DNA from: Deltaproteobacteria bacterium
GTDB taxonomy: Bacteria; Desulfobacterota; QYQD01
Assembly: GCA_007280345.1 (NCBI GenBank)
Contig: QYQD01000026.1
Span: 1 to 44,905 of the forward strand
Reading direction: 5' to 3'
Length of the DNA stretch: 44,905 nucleotides
This document shows, piece by piece, positions 26,658 through 35,711 of the stretch. Under the pieces are notes generated by a model. That model was not told the origin of the DNA and made no database searches. It was given only the letters and a program-made list of their open reading frames with translations. Position 1 is the stretch's first letter, and every line of letters begins with the position of its first letter. Position numbers and translations under genes: made by a program.

Positions 26658-27260
26658 ATGCCCTCAATCTCAGAAATTATAGCACACTTTCCTTATCTGG
26701 GGCTCTCTCTAATGCTTATTTTAGGAGGGGTTGGGTTCCCGCTGCCTGAGGATACCACACTGATCCTGTGCGGCTTTTTAATCTCTACCAAGGTGATAAG
26801 GCCCCTGTATGCCTTATTGGTTGTCTACTTAAGTCTCTTGACGGCAGATTTTACCCTTTACTCCTTTGGGAAAAGATATGGTCGCACGATTGTTACGCAT
26901 AAGAGGTTTCACAGAATCATATCCCCGGAGAGACTTTCCATCCTTGAGGATAAATTCAAAAAAAGAGGGACACTTATCCTCCTCCTGGGAAGACATCTCG
27001 TCGGCCTGAGGGCCCAGCTTTTTATTGTAGCCGGTATTATGAAAATGCCGCCCCTGAAATTTCTAGCCGTAGATGCGGCCTCTTCCATATTTACCATGGC
27101 TATAATGATTGGGGCAGGCTATATAGGTGGGCATAGCTTGGAGGCGCTGAAGAGGGATATAACAAAGATTGAACATATGGGAATTTTGCTGGCCATAATC
27201 TTGCTAACAATTTATTTGTTTCTAAGATACGTTAAATCCAGAAAGGGATGGGGCAGATAA
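26658..27260 (+). CDS. DedA-family membrane protein
   Basis: GGVGFPLPEDTTLILCGFLIS; RGTLILLLGRHLVGLRAQLFIVAGIMKM. Confidence 0.88.
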   Translation: MPSISEIIAHFPYLGLSLMLILGGVGFPLPEDTTLILCGFLISTKVIRPLYALLVVYLSLLTADFTLYSFGKRYGRTIVTHKRFHRIISPERLSILEDKFKKRGTLILLLGRHLVGLRAQLFIVAGIMKMPPLKFLAVDAASSIFTMAIMIGAGYIGGHSLEALKRDITKIEHMGILLAIILLTIYLFLRYVKSRKGWGR

Positions 27261-28645
27261 ACAGATACGGTAGTTCCAGCGCCCAACTTGCTCTTTATAT
27301 CTATTCTGCCCCCATAGAGATTCACTATTTCATCGCAGATACTAAGGCCGAGTCCGACACCGCCGCTCTCTCTTGAACGGGATTTATCAACCCGGTAGAA
27401 GCGGTCAAACACCCTGTCTATGTCTTCTTCAGGTATGCCCATCCCGGTGTCCTTTACTTCGGCGACGATGAAACCCGTTTCTTTTCTCATAGAAATATCT
27501 ATCTTTCCCTGAGGGACATTGTATTTTATGGCATTATCTACGAGATTGACGAACAGTTCCAATAATGCCGGACGATCCCCGATGATTATACATGGCCCGT
27601 CTGCAGATATGTTTATGCTGATACCCTTCTGTTCAGCAAGCGAACGTAACAGCTTTACCGCCTCATGGATGATTTCGCTCAGGTCTATTTTCCCGGCCTT
27701 AAACTCACCTTTATCAGTGGTCAGGCGGGCCATGATAAGGAGTTTCTGCACTATTTCCGACATCATTCTTGCCGCTTTCATGATGGCGGTAAGGGCATCC
27801 TTGTATTCCCCGGCAGTCCTCTCTTTCCTCAGCATAATCTCTCCCTGGCTCAGGATGACCGATAACGGCGTCCTCAGCTCATGGGAGGCATCCGCGGTAA
27901 ATTGCGTCTGACGCTTGAATGACCTCTCCAGACGGTCGAAGGTATGGTTGAAAGAAGATGCCAGTATCCTCAGTTCCTCCGGGATGCTCCCCGGCGCTAT
28001 CCTCTCCGAAAGGTTTGATTCCGAAATCCTGTCTATGGCCTCTGAGATCTCCTTTACGGGAGTGAGCGCCTTTTTTGCGATTAAAAAGCCACCTGATACA
28101 GAAATGAGCATGATGGAAAGGATGGAAAGGTAAAGGATGACCCTGTAATTCTTAAGGAGACTTATCCGGTCCTGTATGTCCTCAGCGCACTGGATAATGA
28201 GGCCATGTCCTTTGCCGGCCGTTTCTTTATCATGCCCGTTTTCCTCTGAAATATGAAAATTGATGACTCTTACCAGGGTCCCATTGAGAAGAACGGTTTT
28301 AAGGGTTGTCTGCCTCTCCCCGGCCTGAAAAGGGAGTACCTGATCTCGCAAGGATGCTGATTTCTCCAGGATAGTTCCATCAAGACGGCGAATCTGAAAG
28401 AAGCTCTTTGATTTTGGTGAATTATACTCCCACATAACCTCGTCGGAAAAGTTAAATTCTGTTTCATTATTATCATTGTCGATAAGCGTCGCCAGGGCCT
28501 TTGCCCGCGAGAGTAGGCTTGAGTCAATGGAATCATAGACGATTTTCCCAAGGCTGAGATAGAGGAATATCCCCAGTACGCATAGGCTCACAAACAGAAC
28601 CATTGTGTAGAATACGATGATTTTTGCCTTTATGGAAGAAAACAT
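27212..28645 (-). CDS. Sensor histidine kinase (HAMP, HisKA, HATPase)
   Basis: FTADASHELRTPLSVILSQGEIML; VNLVDNAIKYNVPQG; VKDTGMGIPEEDIDRVFDRFYRVDKSRSRESGGVGLGLSIC. Confidence 0.96.
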   Translation of the reverse strand: MFSSIKAKIIVFYTMVLFVSLCVLGIFLYLSLGKIVYDSIDSSLLSRAKALATLIDNDNNETEFNFSDEVMWEYNSPKSKSFFQIRRLDGTILEKSASLRDQVLPFQAGERQTTLKTVLLNGTLVRVINFHISEENGHDKETAGKGHGLIIQCAEDIQDRISLLKNYRVILYLSILSIMLISVSGGFLIAKKALTPVKEISEAIDRISESNLSERIAPGSIPEELRILASSFNHTFDRLERSFKRQTQFTADASHELRTPLSVILSQGEIMLRKERTAGEYKDALTAIMKAARMMSEIVQKLLIMARLTTDKGEFKAGKIDLSEIIHEAVKLLRSLAEQKGISINISADGPCIIIGDRPALLELFVNLVDNAIKYNVPQGKIDISMRKETGFIVAEVKDTGMGIPEEDIDRVFDRFYRVDKSRSRESGGVGLGLSICDEIVNLYGGRIDIKSKLGAGTTVSVYLPHPFLDLTYLRNK

Positions 28646-28646
28646 C

Positions 28647-29315
28647 TTATCTCTTCAGCATGTATCCGGCCCCACGGATGGTATGGATGAGCCTTCTGCT
28701 AAAATCTCGGTCTATCTTGTTCCGGACGCGATTGATAAAGACATCTATGACATTGCTATCCAAGTCAAAATCCTGGTCATAAATATGTTCCGTCAGGGAT
28801 GTCCTTGTAAGCACCTTATCACTGTTAATCGCCATATACTCAAGGAGGGCATATTCTCTTGCCGAAAGCGAAATCAGTCTCCCTCCCCTTTTCACTTCAT
28901 GGGAGGCCGTGTCGATAACCAGATCTCCTATCTCAATAATGGAGGATTTAACCTCGGAGCCCCGCCTGATTAAGGCCCTTATTCGGGCCAGGAGTTCGTC
29001 AAAGGAGAAGGGTTTGGTCAGATAGTCGTCAGCGCCGCTATCGAGCCCGGACACCTTATCCATTACTGTATCCTTGGCTGTAAGCATGAGGACAGGGGTT
29101 CTCACCCCAGCCTTACGTATCCTTTTGAGAATGGTCATCCCATCAATAACAGGCAGCATGATATCCAGTAGAATGAGGTCTGATGCCTCGTTTTCCGCCA
29201 TAAAGAGCCCATCCTCGCCATTGTATGCAACATCCACTGCATATCCCTCTTCCTCAAGTCCCTTCTTTACAATGTCCGCAAGAGATTTTTCGTCTTCAAC
29301 AATTAATATGCGCAT
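28647..29315 (-). CDS. OmpR-family response regulator
   Basis: RILIVEDEKSLADIV, DLILLDIMLPVIDG, DDYLTKPFSFDELLARIRA; wHTH NVIDVFINRVRNKID. Confidence 0.97.
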   Translation of the reverse strand: MRILIVEDEKSLADIVKKGLEEEGYAVDVAYNGEDGLFMAENEASDLILLDIMLPVIDGMTILKRIRKAGVRTPVLMLTAKDTVMDKVSGLDSGADDYLTKPFSFDELLARIRALIRRGSEVKSSIIEIGDLVIDTASHEVKRGGRLISLSAREYALLEYMAINSDKVLTRTSLTEHIYDQDFDLDSNVIDVFINRVRNKIDRDFSRRLIHTIRGAGYMLKR

Positions 29316-29324
29316 ATGCTTTCG

Positions 29325-29855
29325 TTACAGCTTTTTGAAATAGTCCTCCAAGAGGTCCACTTCATCTAAGATCATCTGACCGATGAAATAAAGCTGTTCA
29401 CCATCCCTTTTGCGAAGGACCTCCGGCAGCCGGGCTATTGTGGTTTCCACGAGACCGCTCAAGGACTTTGTTTTGATCGTGATCGAGAGAGACGTCCATG
29501 TATTCTGTGCCTCTTTCATCGCCCTCTCAGCCGCCTTCCAGTCCTGTATTTTGGGTCTGTACTGTAGTTCCCGTGCCAGATAGTCGAGGTACACGACCTC
29601 CCGAGGTGTAACCTGAGCGCCTGACTTATAAAGCAGGTCGACAAACTCCAGAAAGAGACGGTTGTCGTCTATAATGAATTTGTACACCTCTTTTGTATGC
29701 CATAATTCCTCCATTTTTCTGATCCGGTTCTGGAGCCCATCAGCCTTTTCTGCACCGATCTGCCCATCTGATTCAAGGGCTGAGACCCCATCCTTTAATT
29801 CCTTCAGGGAGTTCATCACAGCGGCAGAATCCCTGGCTGCTGCGTGATCAATCAT
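29325..29855 (-). CDS. Uncharacterised helical protein; probably the body of a split exported protein
   Basis: 176 aa. Its start overlaps by 8 nt a signal-peptide-like ORF in another frame (29848-30003). Confidence 0.65.
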   Translation of the reverse strand: MIDHAAARDSAAVMNSLKELKDGVSALESDGQIGAEKADGLQNRIRKMEELWHTKEVYKFIIDDNRLFLEFVDLLYKSGAQVTPREVVYLDYLARELQYRPKIQDWKAAERAMKEAQNTWTSLSITIKTKSLSGLVETTIARLPEVLRKRDGEQLYFIGQMILDEVDLLEDYFKKL

Positions 29856-30003
29856 ATCCTCCTGCCAAGGTTTCGAGGTGCTTTAAGAATTGTACGGTTG
29901 TCTTTTGAGCAGGCTGTGCGGATGCCGTCGAGTACGACATGCAGAGGAGAATAGAAACAACAAGCAATAGAATGTTCCTTCTAAAATTGTTTTCTGCCTT
30001 CAT
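29848..30003 (-). CDS. Signal-peptide-like small ORF (51 aa) upstream of and out of frame with 29325-29855
   Basis: MKAENNFRRNILLLVVSILLCMSYSTASAQPAQKTTVQFLKHLETLAGGYD*. Confidence 0.6.
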   Translation of the reverse strand: MKAENNFRRNILLLVVSILLCMSYSTASAQPAQKTTVQFLKHLETLAGGYD

Positions 30004-30082
30004 GATGCGGCCTCCTTATTATGAGTTTGAAAACAAAATATCTTTATAAAAGAATTATCATTCATTCAATGGAAAATAGCAA

Positions 30083-30104
30083 GGGGCGGAAGAACTTCCG
30101 CCCC
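30083..30104 (-). terminator. Hairpin downstream of the PepSY gene
   Basis: GGGGCGGAAG-AA-CTTCCGCCCC; the minus strand continues TTGCTATTTTCC, a weak U tract. Confidence 0.5.
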
Positions 30105-30114
30105 CCCGGGGTTA

Positions 30115-30519
30115 TTACCTTTCACCTCCTTCTTCATGACCGTTGTCAGAGTCCTCTCCTTCACGGCCTTCGTTGTCCTCTTGGTCGGCCTCGACCTTAA
30201 GGACCCTCCCGCTTCCTGCATCGACCTTTACATCCGCTATCTGCCGGTCAGCCATTACGATCTCTACTCCATAGACTAGATAACCGTCTTCGTTCTCCAG
30301 TTCTGCCTTCAATACCTTGCCCGGAACCTGTTTCAACGCCGCATTCATAGCAGAATCAAGAGAGATCTTGGCCATTCCTGCAAATCCGGCCTCGTCTTCG
30401 CTTTTAACGCGAATACTCCCCGTGTACTTGGCCTGCTGAGCGAATGCCCCGCCGATGGCCAGAAGCACCACCAGAACAACACCGCCGATGATTGTCATCA
30501 TCCTTTTCATCTCTTTCAC
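30115..30519 (-). CDS. PepSY-domain exported protein
   Basis: Signal peptide; ISLDSAMNAALKQVPGKVLKAELENEDGYLVYGVEIVMADRQIADVKVDAGSGRVL. Confidence 0.9.
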   Translation of the reverse strand: MKEMKRMMTIIGGVVLVVLLAIGGAFAQQAKYTGSIRVKSEDEAGFAGMAKISLDSAMNAALKQVPGKVLKAELENEDGYLVYGVEIVMADRQIADVKVDAGSGRVLKVEADQEDNEGREGEDSDNGHEEGGER

Positions 30520-30874
30520 CTCCTTTCACTCCGAATCTGCAAGCTGTATTTGATTTCAGCTTGTGACTCGATTATAACGACGGTAAGATTACAGGAAGAT
30601 TAAAGCGGGAAAGATATACAACAATAGCGGTAAAAATGATCCCGAAAGAGGTTCGCGGGGATTGCCGGAACAGGATAATCGCCGCATAACACGAGTATTT
30701 CAGGAAGAACTGACAACCCCACAGCAAACGTGACAGAAAGGGTTAGCGGTGGTATATATGCCGAAAACGATCACGGCTGCCAAGCTTACCCGGTTCCATA
30801 CCCCAGGGCTATCTTTCATTTTTCAAAGAGTAAAAAGTCGTAAAACGCTAAATTTCATTTAGGAGGAATTTAAA

Positions 30875-31621
30875 ATGGCTTTAAAGGACGAATTAGAAAA
30901 ACACGGAGAGTGGCTTTTTAGACGGAGAAGTTACCTCCCCTTACTTATTCTGCCGATATTACTTGTCGCCTTAAGAAATTCTGAAGGTCTGGAGCAAGTT
31001 TTTGGAGATTTAGCAGATGGCCTCTGGGAAGCCTTCTGCATAGTAATATCTCTTACCGGGTTAGCGGTCCGTTGCATTACGGTCGGCTTTGTGCCGGGTG
31101 GGACATCGGGTAGAAATACAGAAAAACAAATAGCAGAATCACTTAACACGACCGGTATGTACTCAATAGTAAGAAACCCCCTTTATCTGGGAAATTTTTT
31201 CATCTTTTTAGGATTCGCCTTGTTTATTGAGGTATGGTGGTTTACGCTGATCGCTGTTTTGGCATTCTGGTTATATTATGAAAGAATAGTCTTTGCGGAA
31301 GAAGAATTTTTGCGGAGAAAATTCGGGGATGCATTCCTGCAATGGGCCGGGAAGACTCCGTCCTTCATTCCTAATTTTAGAAACTGGCAGCCACCGAGTT
31401 TACCATTTTCCTTAAGAAACGTTCTCCAGAGAGAATACACAGGCCTATTCGTAATAACTACGTCTTTTACTATCCTGGAGATTCTTGGTGATTTGTTAGC
31501 TGAAGGTGAATTAGAAATAGACCTGCCGTGGGTAATAATGTTCATCGTTGGGTTAATAATATATTTAACATTGAGGACGTTAAAAAAGAAAACCGGAATA
31601 CTTTATGTTGAAGGAAGATAA
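30875..31621 (+). CDS. Isoprenylcysteine carboxyl methyltransferase-family integral membrane protein
   Basis: TTGMYSIVRNPLYLGNFFIFLGFALFIEVWWFTL…YERIVFAEEEFLRRKFGDAFLQWA. Confidence 0.85.
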   Translation: MALKDELEKHGEWLFRRRSYLPLLILPILLVALRNSEGLEQVFGDLADGLWEAFCIVISLTGLAVRCITVGFVPGGTSGRNTEKQIAESLNTTGMYSIVRNPLYLGNFFIFLGFALFIEVWWFTLIAVLAFWLYYERIVFAEEEFLRRKFGDAFLQWAGKTPSFIPNFRNWQPPSLPFSLRNVLQREYTGLFVITTSFTILEILGDLLAEGELEIDLPWVIMFIVGLIIYLTLRTLKKKTGILYVEGR

Positions 31622-32967
31622 TGGAACATAAGATCATTGGATTCCTGCTCCCTCATCTCAATCACTGGGGATACTATGTTCTACTCCTCGTAACCTTCCT
31701 TGAGACCTCCGCATTCCTCGGCTTCCTTGTGCCAGGTGAAAGCATGATTGTAATAGCCGGGCTTCTGGCCTCCAGGGGGGTACTTGAACTGGGTGATGTG
31801 ATCTGGGTTGCCTCCCTTGGCGCAATAATGGGGGACACGGTGGGATATCTTATAGGTAGCAGATTCGGAGAAGGAGCCTTGCTAAGATACGGCAAGTACT
31901 TCTTCCTCAAAAAGGAGCATCTCGATGATGCCAAGAGATTTTTTGCCAAACACGGCGGGAAGACCGTGTTCTTCGGTCGCTTTATGGCCTGGCTCAGGGC
32001 CTTTGCCCCGGTTGTTGCCGGCATAACAGGAATGCATTATCCCAAATTTCTCCTTTTCAATGTGGCTGGCGGTATAGCATGGGCAGCAATATTTTCGTTG
32101 CTCGGCTATTTGGTCGGTAATAGCTGGGACATAATTAAGATATACCTCGGCCGTCTGGGAATCTTCGCATTTATAATTGGAGTTATTGTTGTTTATATTT
32201 ATTTTCTTTTCACAAAAAAGAGGCGGCTGATTCGGGAGAAGGCGAGCTGGATTGACAGAAGGCTGTCTGGTCAGATGCCAAAGACATGGGAATTTGTTAA
32301 AGCCCGTTTCAGCGCCAGCAGATGGTACGGATTGAACCTGACACTGGGCATTGTACTTTTTGTCATTGCCCTTTTGTCCTTTGGTGAAATTATTGAAGAT
32401 TTAATAGATAGGGAAACACTATTTTATCTGGACTTCAGGATACAGAGGCTTGTGGAGAGAATTATCACCCCTCAGGTAACGAGGTTTATGGTGGATATAA
32501 CCAATGTCGGCGGTGTCTATCTTGCCTTGCTTGTAACCTGCGCAATCGCCTTTTATCTCCTGTATAAAAGATACTGGTGGGAGCTTTTTAGCGCCTTTTT
32601 AGTGATCGGAGGGGGAGAAACCATCCTGACCCTTTTGAAACTCCTCTTCCACAGGCCAAGGCCAGCCGAACAATTAATAACGGCGCATGGTTATAGTTTC
32701 CCAAACGGCCATGCCTTTTCGGCCGTAATAGTGTATGGTTTTTTAGTATATGTTACATGGAAATTTATCAGGAGTGAGGCAATAAGGTTTATAATATTTT
32801 TTGCATCAATCTTTCTTACCGTTTTCGTCGGTATCAGCCGGGTCTATCTCAATGTGCATTGGTTGACAGATGTGCTTGGAGGCTATACTTCAGGATTTGC
32901 ATGGCTTGTATTTAGCATTATTATGGTGAATACAACCAGGCAGTATTATAAGCATGTGCCATGCTAA
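31621..32967 (+). CDS. DedA/SNARE-associated domain fused to a PAP2-family phosphatase
   Basis: DedA part (ETSAFLGFLVPGESMIVIAGLLA, GRFMAWLRAFAPVVAGI), then PAP2 motifs (KLLFHRPRP, SFPNGHAFSA, GISRVYLNVHWLTDVLGG). Confidence 0.93.
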   Translation: MEHKIIGFLLPHLNHWGYYVLLLVTFLETSAFLGFLVPGESMIVIAGLLASRGVLELGDVIWVASLGAIMGDTVGYLIGSRFGEGALLRYGKYFFLKKEHLDDAKRFFAKHGGKTVFFGRFMAWLRAFAPVVAGITGMHYPKFLLFNVAGGIAWAAIFSLLGYLVGNSWDIIKIYLGRLGIFAFIIGVIVVYIYFLFTKKRRLIREKASWIDRRLSGQMPKTWEFVKARFSASRWYGLNLTLGIVLFVIALLSFGEIIEDLIDRETLFYLDFRIQRLVERIITPQVTRFMVDITNVGGVYLALLVTCAIAFYLLYKRYWWELFSAFLVIGGGETILTLLKLLFHRPRPAEQLITAHGYSFPNGHAFSAVIVYGFLVYVTWKFIRSEAIRFIIFFASIFLTVFVGISRVYLNVHWLTDVLGGYTSGFAWLVFSIIMVNTTRQYYKHVPC

Positions 32968-33093
32968 GTATCTGTCCCTGACTTTTTTCTTTTACCCTCT
33001 CCATATCTGGTCTCTGATAGTGTGCCCCTAATCGTCTGTGTACCCTTGTTTAATATTTCAGGCAGCAGTCTGGATCTTCCTTTCGTGAAGTAT

Positions 33094-33267
33094 TCAGGCG
33101 AGAGGAAGCCCTAAAAGAGACAATCCGACAATCCACCACAACGATGCGTCGATACCGTAGTAATCAACGACAAAGCCGGGGGCGAAAACAGCAACTGCGC
33201 CGAGCGCATCGCCTACACCCAATGCGATTCCCGAAGCCATATTTGCAATAATAGCTTTAACCTTTGT
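33094..33267 (-). pseudogene. C-terminal fragment of an MFS-type transporter
   Basis: TKVKAIIANMASGIALGVGDALGAVAVFAPGFVVDYYGIDASLWWIVGLSLLGLPLA*, preceded by an in-frame stop. Confidence 0.5.
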
Positions 33268-33274
33268 TCAGTTC

Positions 33275-35707
33275 TTATAATCCGAATCTTCTGAATAAAT
33301 AATATTTCGGAAAATCTATGCCCAGTGTGAATATGGCCGAGAATGCCAGAACAGTGAGAACCTGGTGCAATGTGAGTGACGGGACAAAGATGCCATATAT
33401 GCCTAACAGTGCAAAGCTAATTATAGTAGCCGCACTCAGGATTAATAATTCCCTGCCGGGAATGGATGACCAGAAATGCCTTCTCTCCCTCACGATCAGT
33501 ACTCTGAACTGACTGTTGAATATAAGATTAAGCATTACCATGGTTCGCAGCCTTTCCCCTTCGAGGTGAAAATAATTTATACCAATGAATATCACTATCA
33601 AACCTTCTACTACCAGCAGTATTCCCGGAATGAGTGATGCCAGAGTAATATTTTTCACATTCCACTTGTTAGGATTCGGTGTATGCTTTACATTGTCGGT
33701 TGCCAACGACATGGTTACGAAATCATTTGCGAATACGAGCAGTGACATGCCAAGGAGAGAAAGGACAATATCATGGAGCCATAAAAAGCTTATGGTCAAC
33801 AGGCCCACAAATTCTATAACCTTGGTAACCTTGTTTATAACCCATGAAAGCATCCGTTGATATGTCTGCCTGCTTATAGTTATTGCATCAATTATTACAC
33901 CTATACCCTGCTCGGTCAGCACCACGCTCGCAGATGCCTTTGCCACATCTGCTGCATTGTAAACAGCTATCCCCATCTCTGCCTGTTTCAGTGCAGGTGC
34001 ATCATTGACTCCATCACCTGTCATACCTACCATGTGTCCTCTGGATTGTAAGAGCTTTACTATCCTGTATTTGTCTTCAGGGTATATCTCTGCAAGGCCG
34101 TCAATTTCACCAATAATCTTTACCTGTTCATCCTCGCTTAAGCCTTTAATGTCCTCAAGCCGGATAATCTTATCACCAATCTCCACTTGACGGGCTATCT
34201 CTTTAGCTATGGCTATGTTATCCCCTGTAAGCATCATGGGCTTTACCCCCAGTCTTCTTGCCTCCTCTATCATGCTCTCTGCATCAGGACGGGGCGGATC
34301 GGAAAGCGGCAGCAATCCGGCAAGCCTGAGATTATCCAGGTCATCGCCGTGTGACATGGCGACGGCTATGGTCCTGTAGCCTTTTCGGGAGAACTCCTCT
34401 ATTATTCTGTTAGCATTCTCTATGGTCTCCTTATAAATTCCACCACACATGGACATGACCACCTGTGCTGCGCCTTTAATGGCACTGAACTGCCTTCCAT
34501 TGGCTTCAACAATAGCCTCTGTCCTCTTGATCGAAGGATTAAAAGGCGTATATGAGACCTGCCTGTAGGCATTCAAGTCGATTCCCGTATTTTTGGCATA
34601 TTCAATAACTGCAAGGTCTATGATATCCATGCCCTCTTCTTTGGACGCCAGGGATGCCATTTTGACAACATCCTCCTTTGTGTAGCCCGGAAACGGTATG
34701 CTGTCTGTGACCGTCAATCTGTTCTGCGTTATGGTGCCTGTCTTGTCGAGGCACAAGACATCTATGGAAGCGGCATCTTCTATCGAGTCCAGTCTCGTTA
34801 CCAGCGCTCCTTTTTTTGCAAGCTCCATCGCGCCGACCGCCTGCACTATGGTCAACACCGCTGGAAGCGCCACAGGCACCGCTCCCATAAGGAAAATTAC
34901 AATGAATGTCAATATCGTCAATACGCCGATATGCATCATGAGGGCGTACAGTGAGACCACGACTGATGCGGCTAAGCCCAGATACATCATGTACTTGACT
35001 ATAGCCATCATCACTTCTTCCTGATGGGACTTCGGCTGTGCTGTCCTGACCAGTTCGGCTGTCTTGCCGAAGAATGTATTCCCGCCGGTATTGACCACTG
35101 CACATCTGGCTTCTCCCTGTCGTATTACAGAACCTGAATAGACAATATCCGATTGATGAGCACTTGCAGGCAGGGATTCGCCTGTCAGGGCAGACTGGTC
35201 TACAGAGAGTTCACCGTTCACAATCATGGCGTCGGCAGGCACTATGTCGCCGAGTTTTACGGCTATAATATCTCCGGGCACTATCTCCCTCGCCTCTTTC
35301 ATCGTCCATTTGCCTTCCCGCAATACCTTTGCCCTGACAGCCAGTTTTTTCTTCAGAAGCTCTACTGCCTTTTGTGAACTGCTGGAGTGCTTATGCCCTA
35401 TGACGGCATTTAATGTCAGCAATGCAAAAATTATTAGCCCTTCAAGATAATGTCCTAATATTAATGAAAGTCCCATCGCAAGCTCCAGCAGCCACGGCAT
35501 CGGGCCCCAGTAACGCAGCAGGAATTCGAGGAAAGGGTTTTTCTTTTTCTCCACTATTTCGTTATATCCGAATATCTTAAGCCTATTTTCGACCTCGGAT
35601 TCAATGAGACCATCCATTGATGTTTCTAAGGATTTGAGGGTATCATCAATGGAAAACTTTTCGTATTCAGATGTATTGCGAACTTTTAAATTCATATCGC
35701 ACCTCAA
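33275..35707 (-). CDS. Plasma-membrane-type proton-efflux P-type ATPase (IIIA-like)
   Basis: VLCLDKTGTITQNRLTV, VDQSALTGESLP, GMTGDGVNDAPALKQAEMGIAVYNAADVAKASASVVLTEQG. Confidence 0.92.
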   Translation of the reverse strand: MRCDMNLKVRNTSEYEKFSIDDTLKSLETSMDGLIESEVENRLKIFGYNEIVEKKKNPFLEFLLRYWGPMPWLLELAMGLSLILGHYLEGLIIFALLTLNAVIGHKHSSSSQKAVELLKKKLAVRAKVLREGKWTMKEAREIVPGDIIAVKLGDIVPADAMIVNGELSVDQSALTGESLPASAHQSDIVYSGSVIRQGEARCAVVNTGGNTFFGKTAELVRTAQPKSHQEEVMMAIVKYMMYLGLAASVVVSLYALMMHIGVLTILTFIVIFLMGAVPVALPAVLTIVQAVGAMELAKKGALVTRLDSIEDAASIDVLCLDKTGTITQNRLTVTDSIPFPGYTKEDVVKMASLASKEEGMDIIDLAVIEYAKNTGIDLNAYRQVSYTPFNPSIKRTEAIVEANGRQFSAIKGAAQVVMSMCGGIYKETIENANRIIEEFSRKGYRTIAVAMSHGDDLDNLRLAGLLPLSDPPRPDAESMIEEARRLGVKPMMLTGDNIAIAKEIARQVEIGDKIIRLEDIKGLSEDEQVKIIGEIDGLAEIYPEDKYRIVKLLQSRGHMVGMTGDGVNDAPALKQAEMGIAVYNAADVAKASASVVLTEQGIGVIIDAITISRQTYQRMLSWVINKVTKVIEFVGLLTISFLWLHDIVLSLLGMSLLVFANDFVTMSLATDNVKHTPNPNKWNVKNITLASLIPGILLVVEGLIVIFIGINYFHLEGERLRTMVMLNLIFNSQFRVLIVRERRHFWSSIPGRELLILSAATIISFALLGIYGIFVPSLTLHQVLTVLAFSAIFTLGIDFPKYYLFRRFGL

Positions 35708-35711
35708 ATTA

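Noticed and set aside
35153-35450. Plus-strand ORFs inside the H+-ATPase gene
   Set aside because: Antisense shadow ORFs; the minus-strand frame has complete P-type ATPase motifs.
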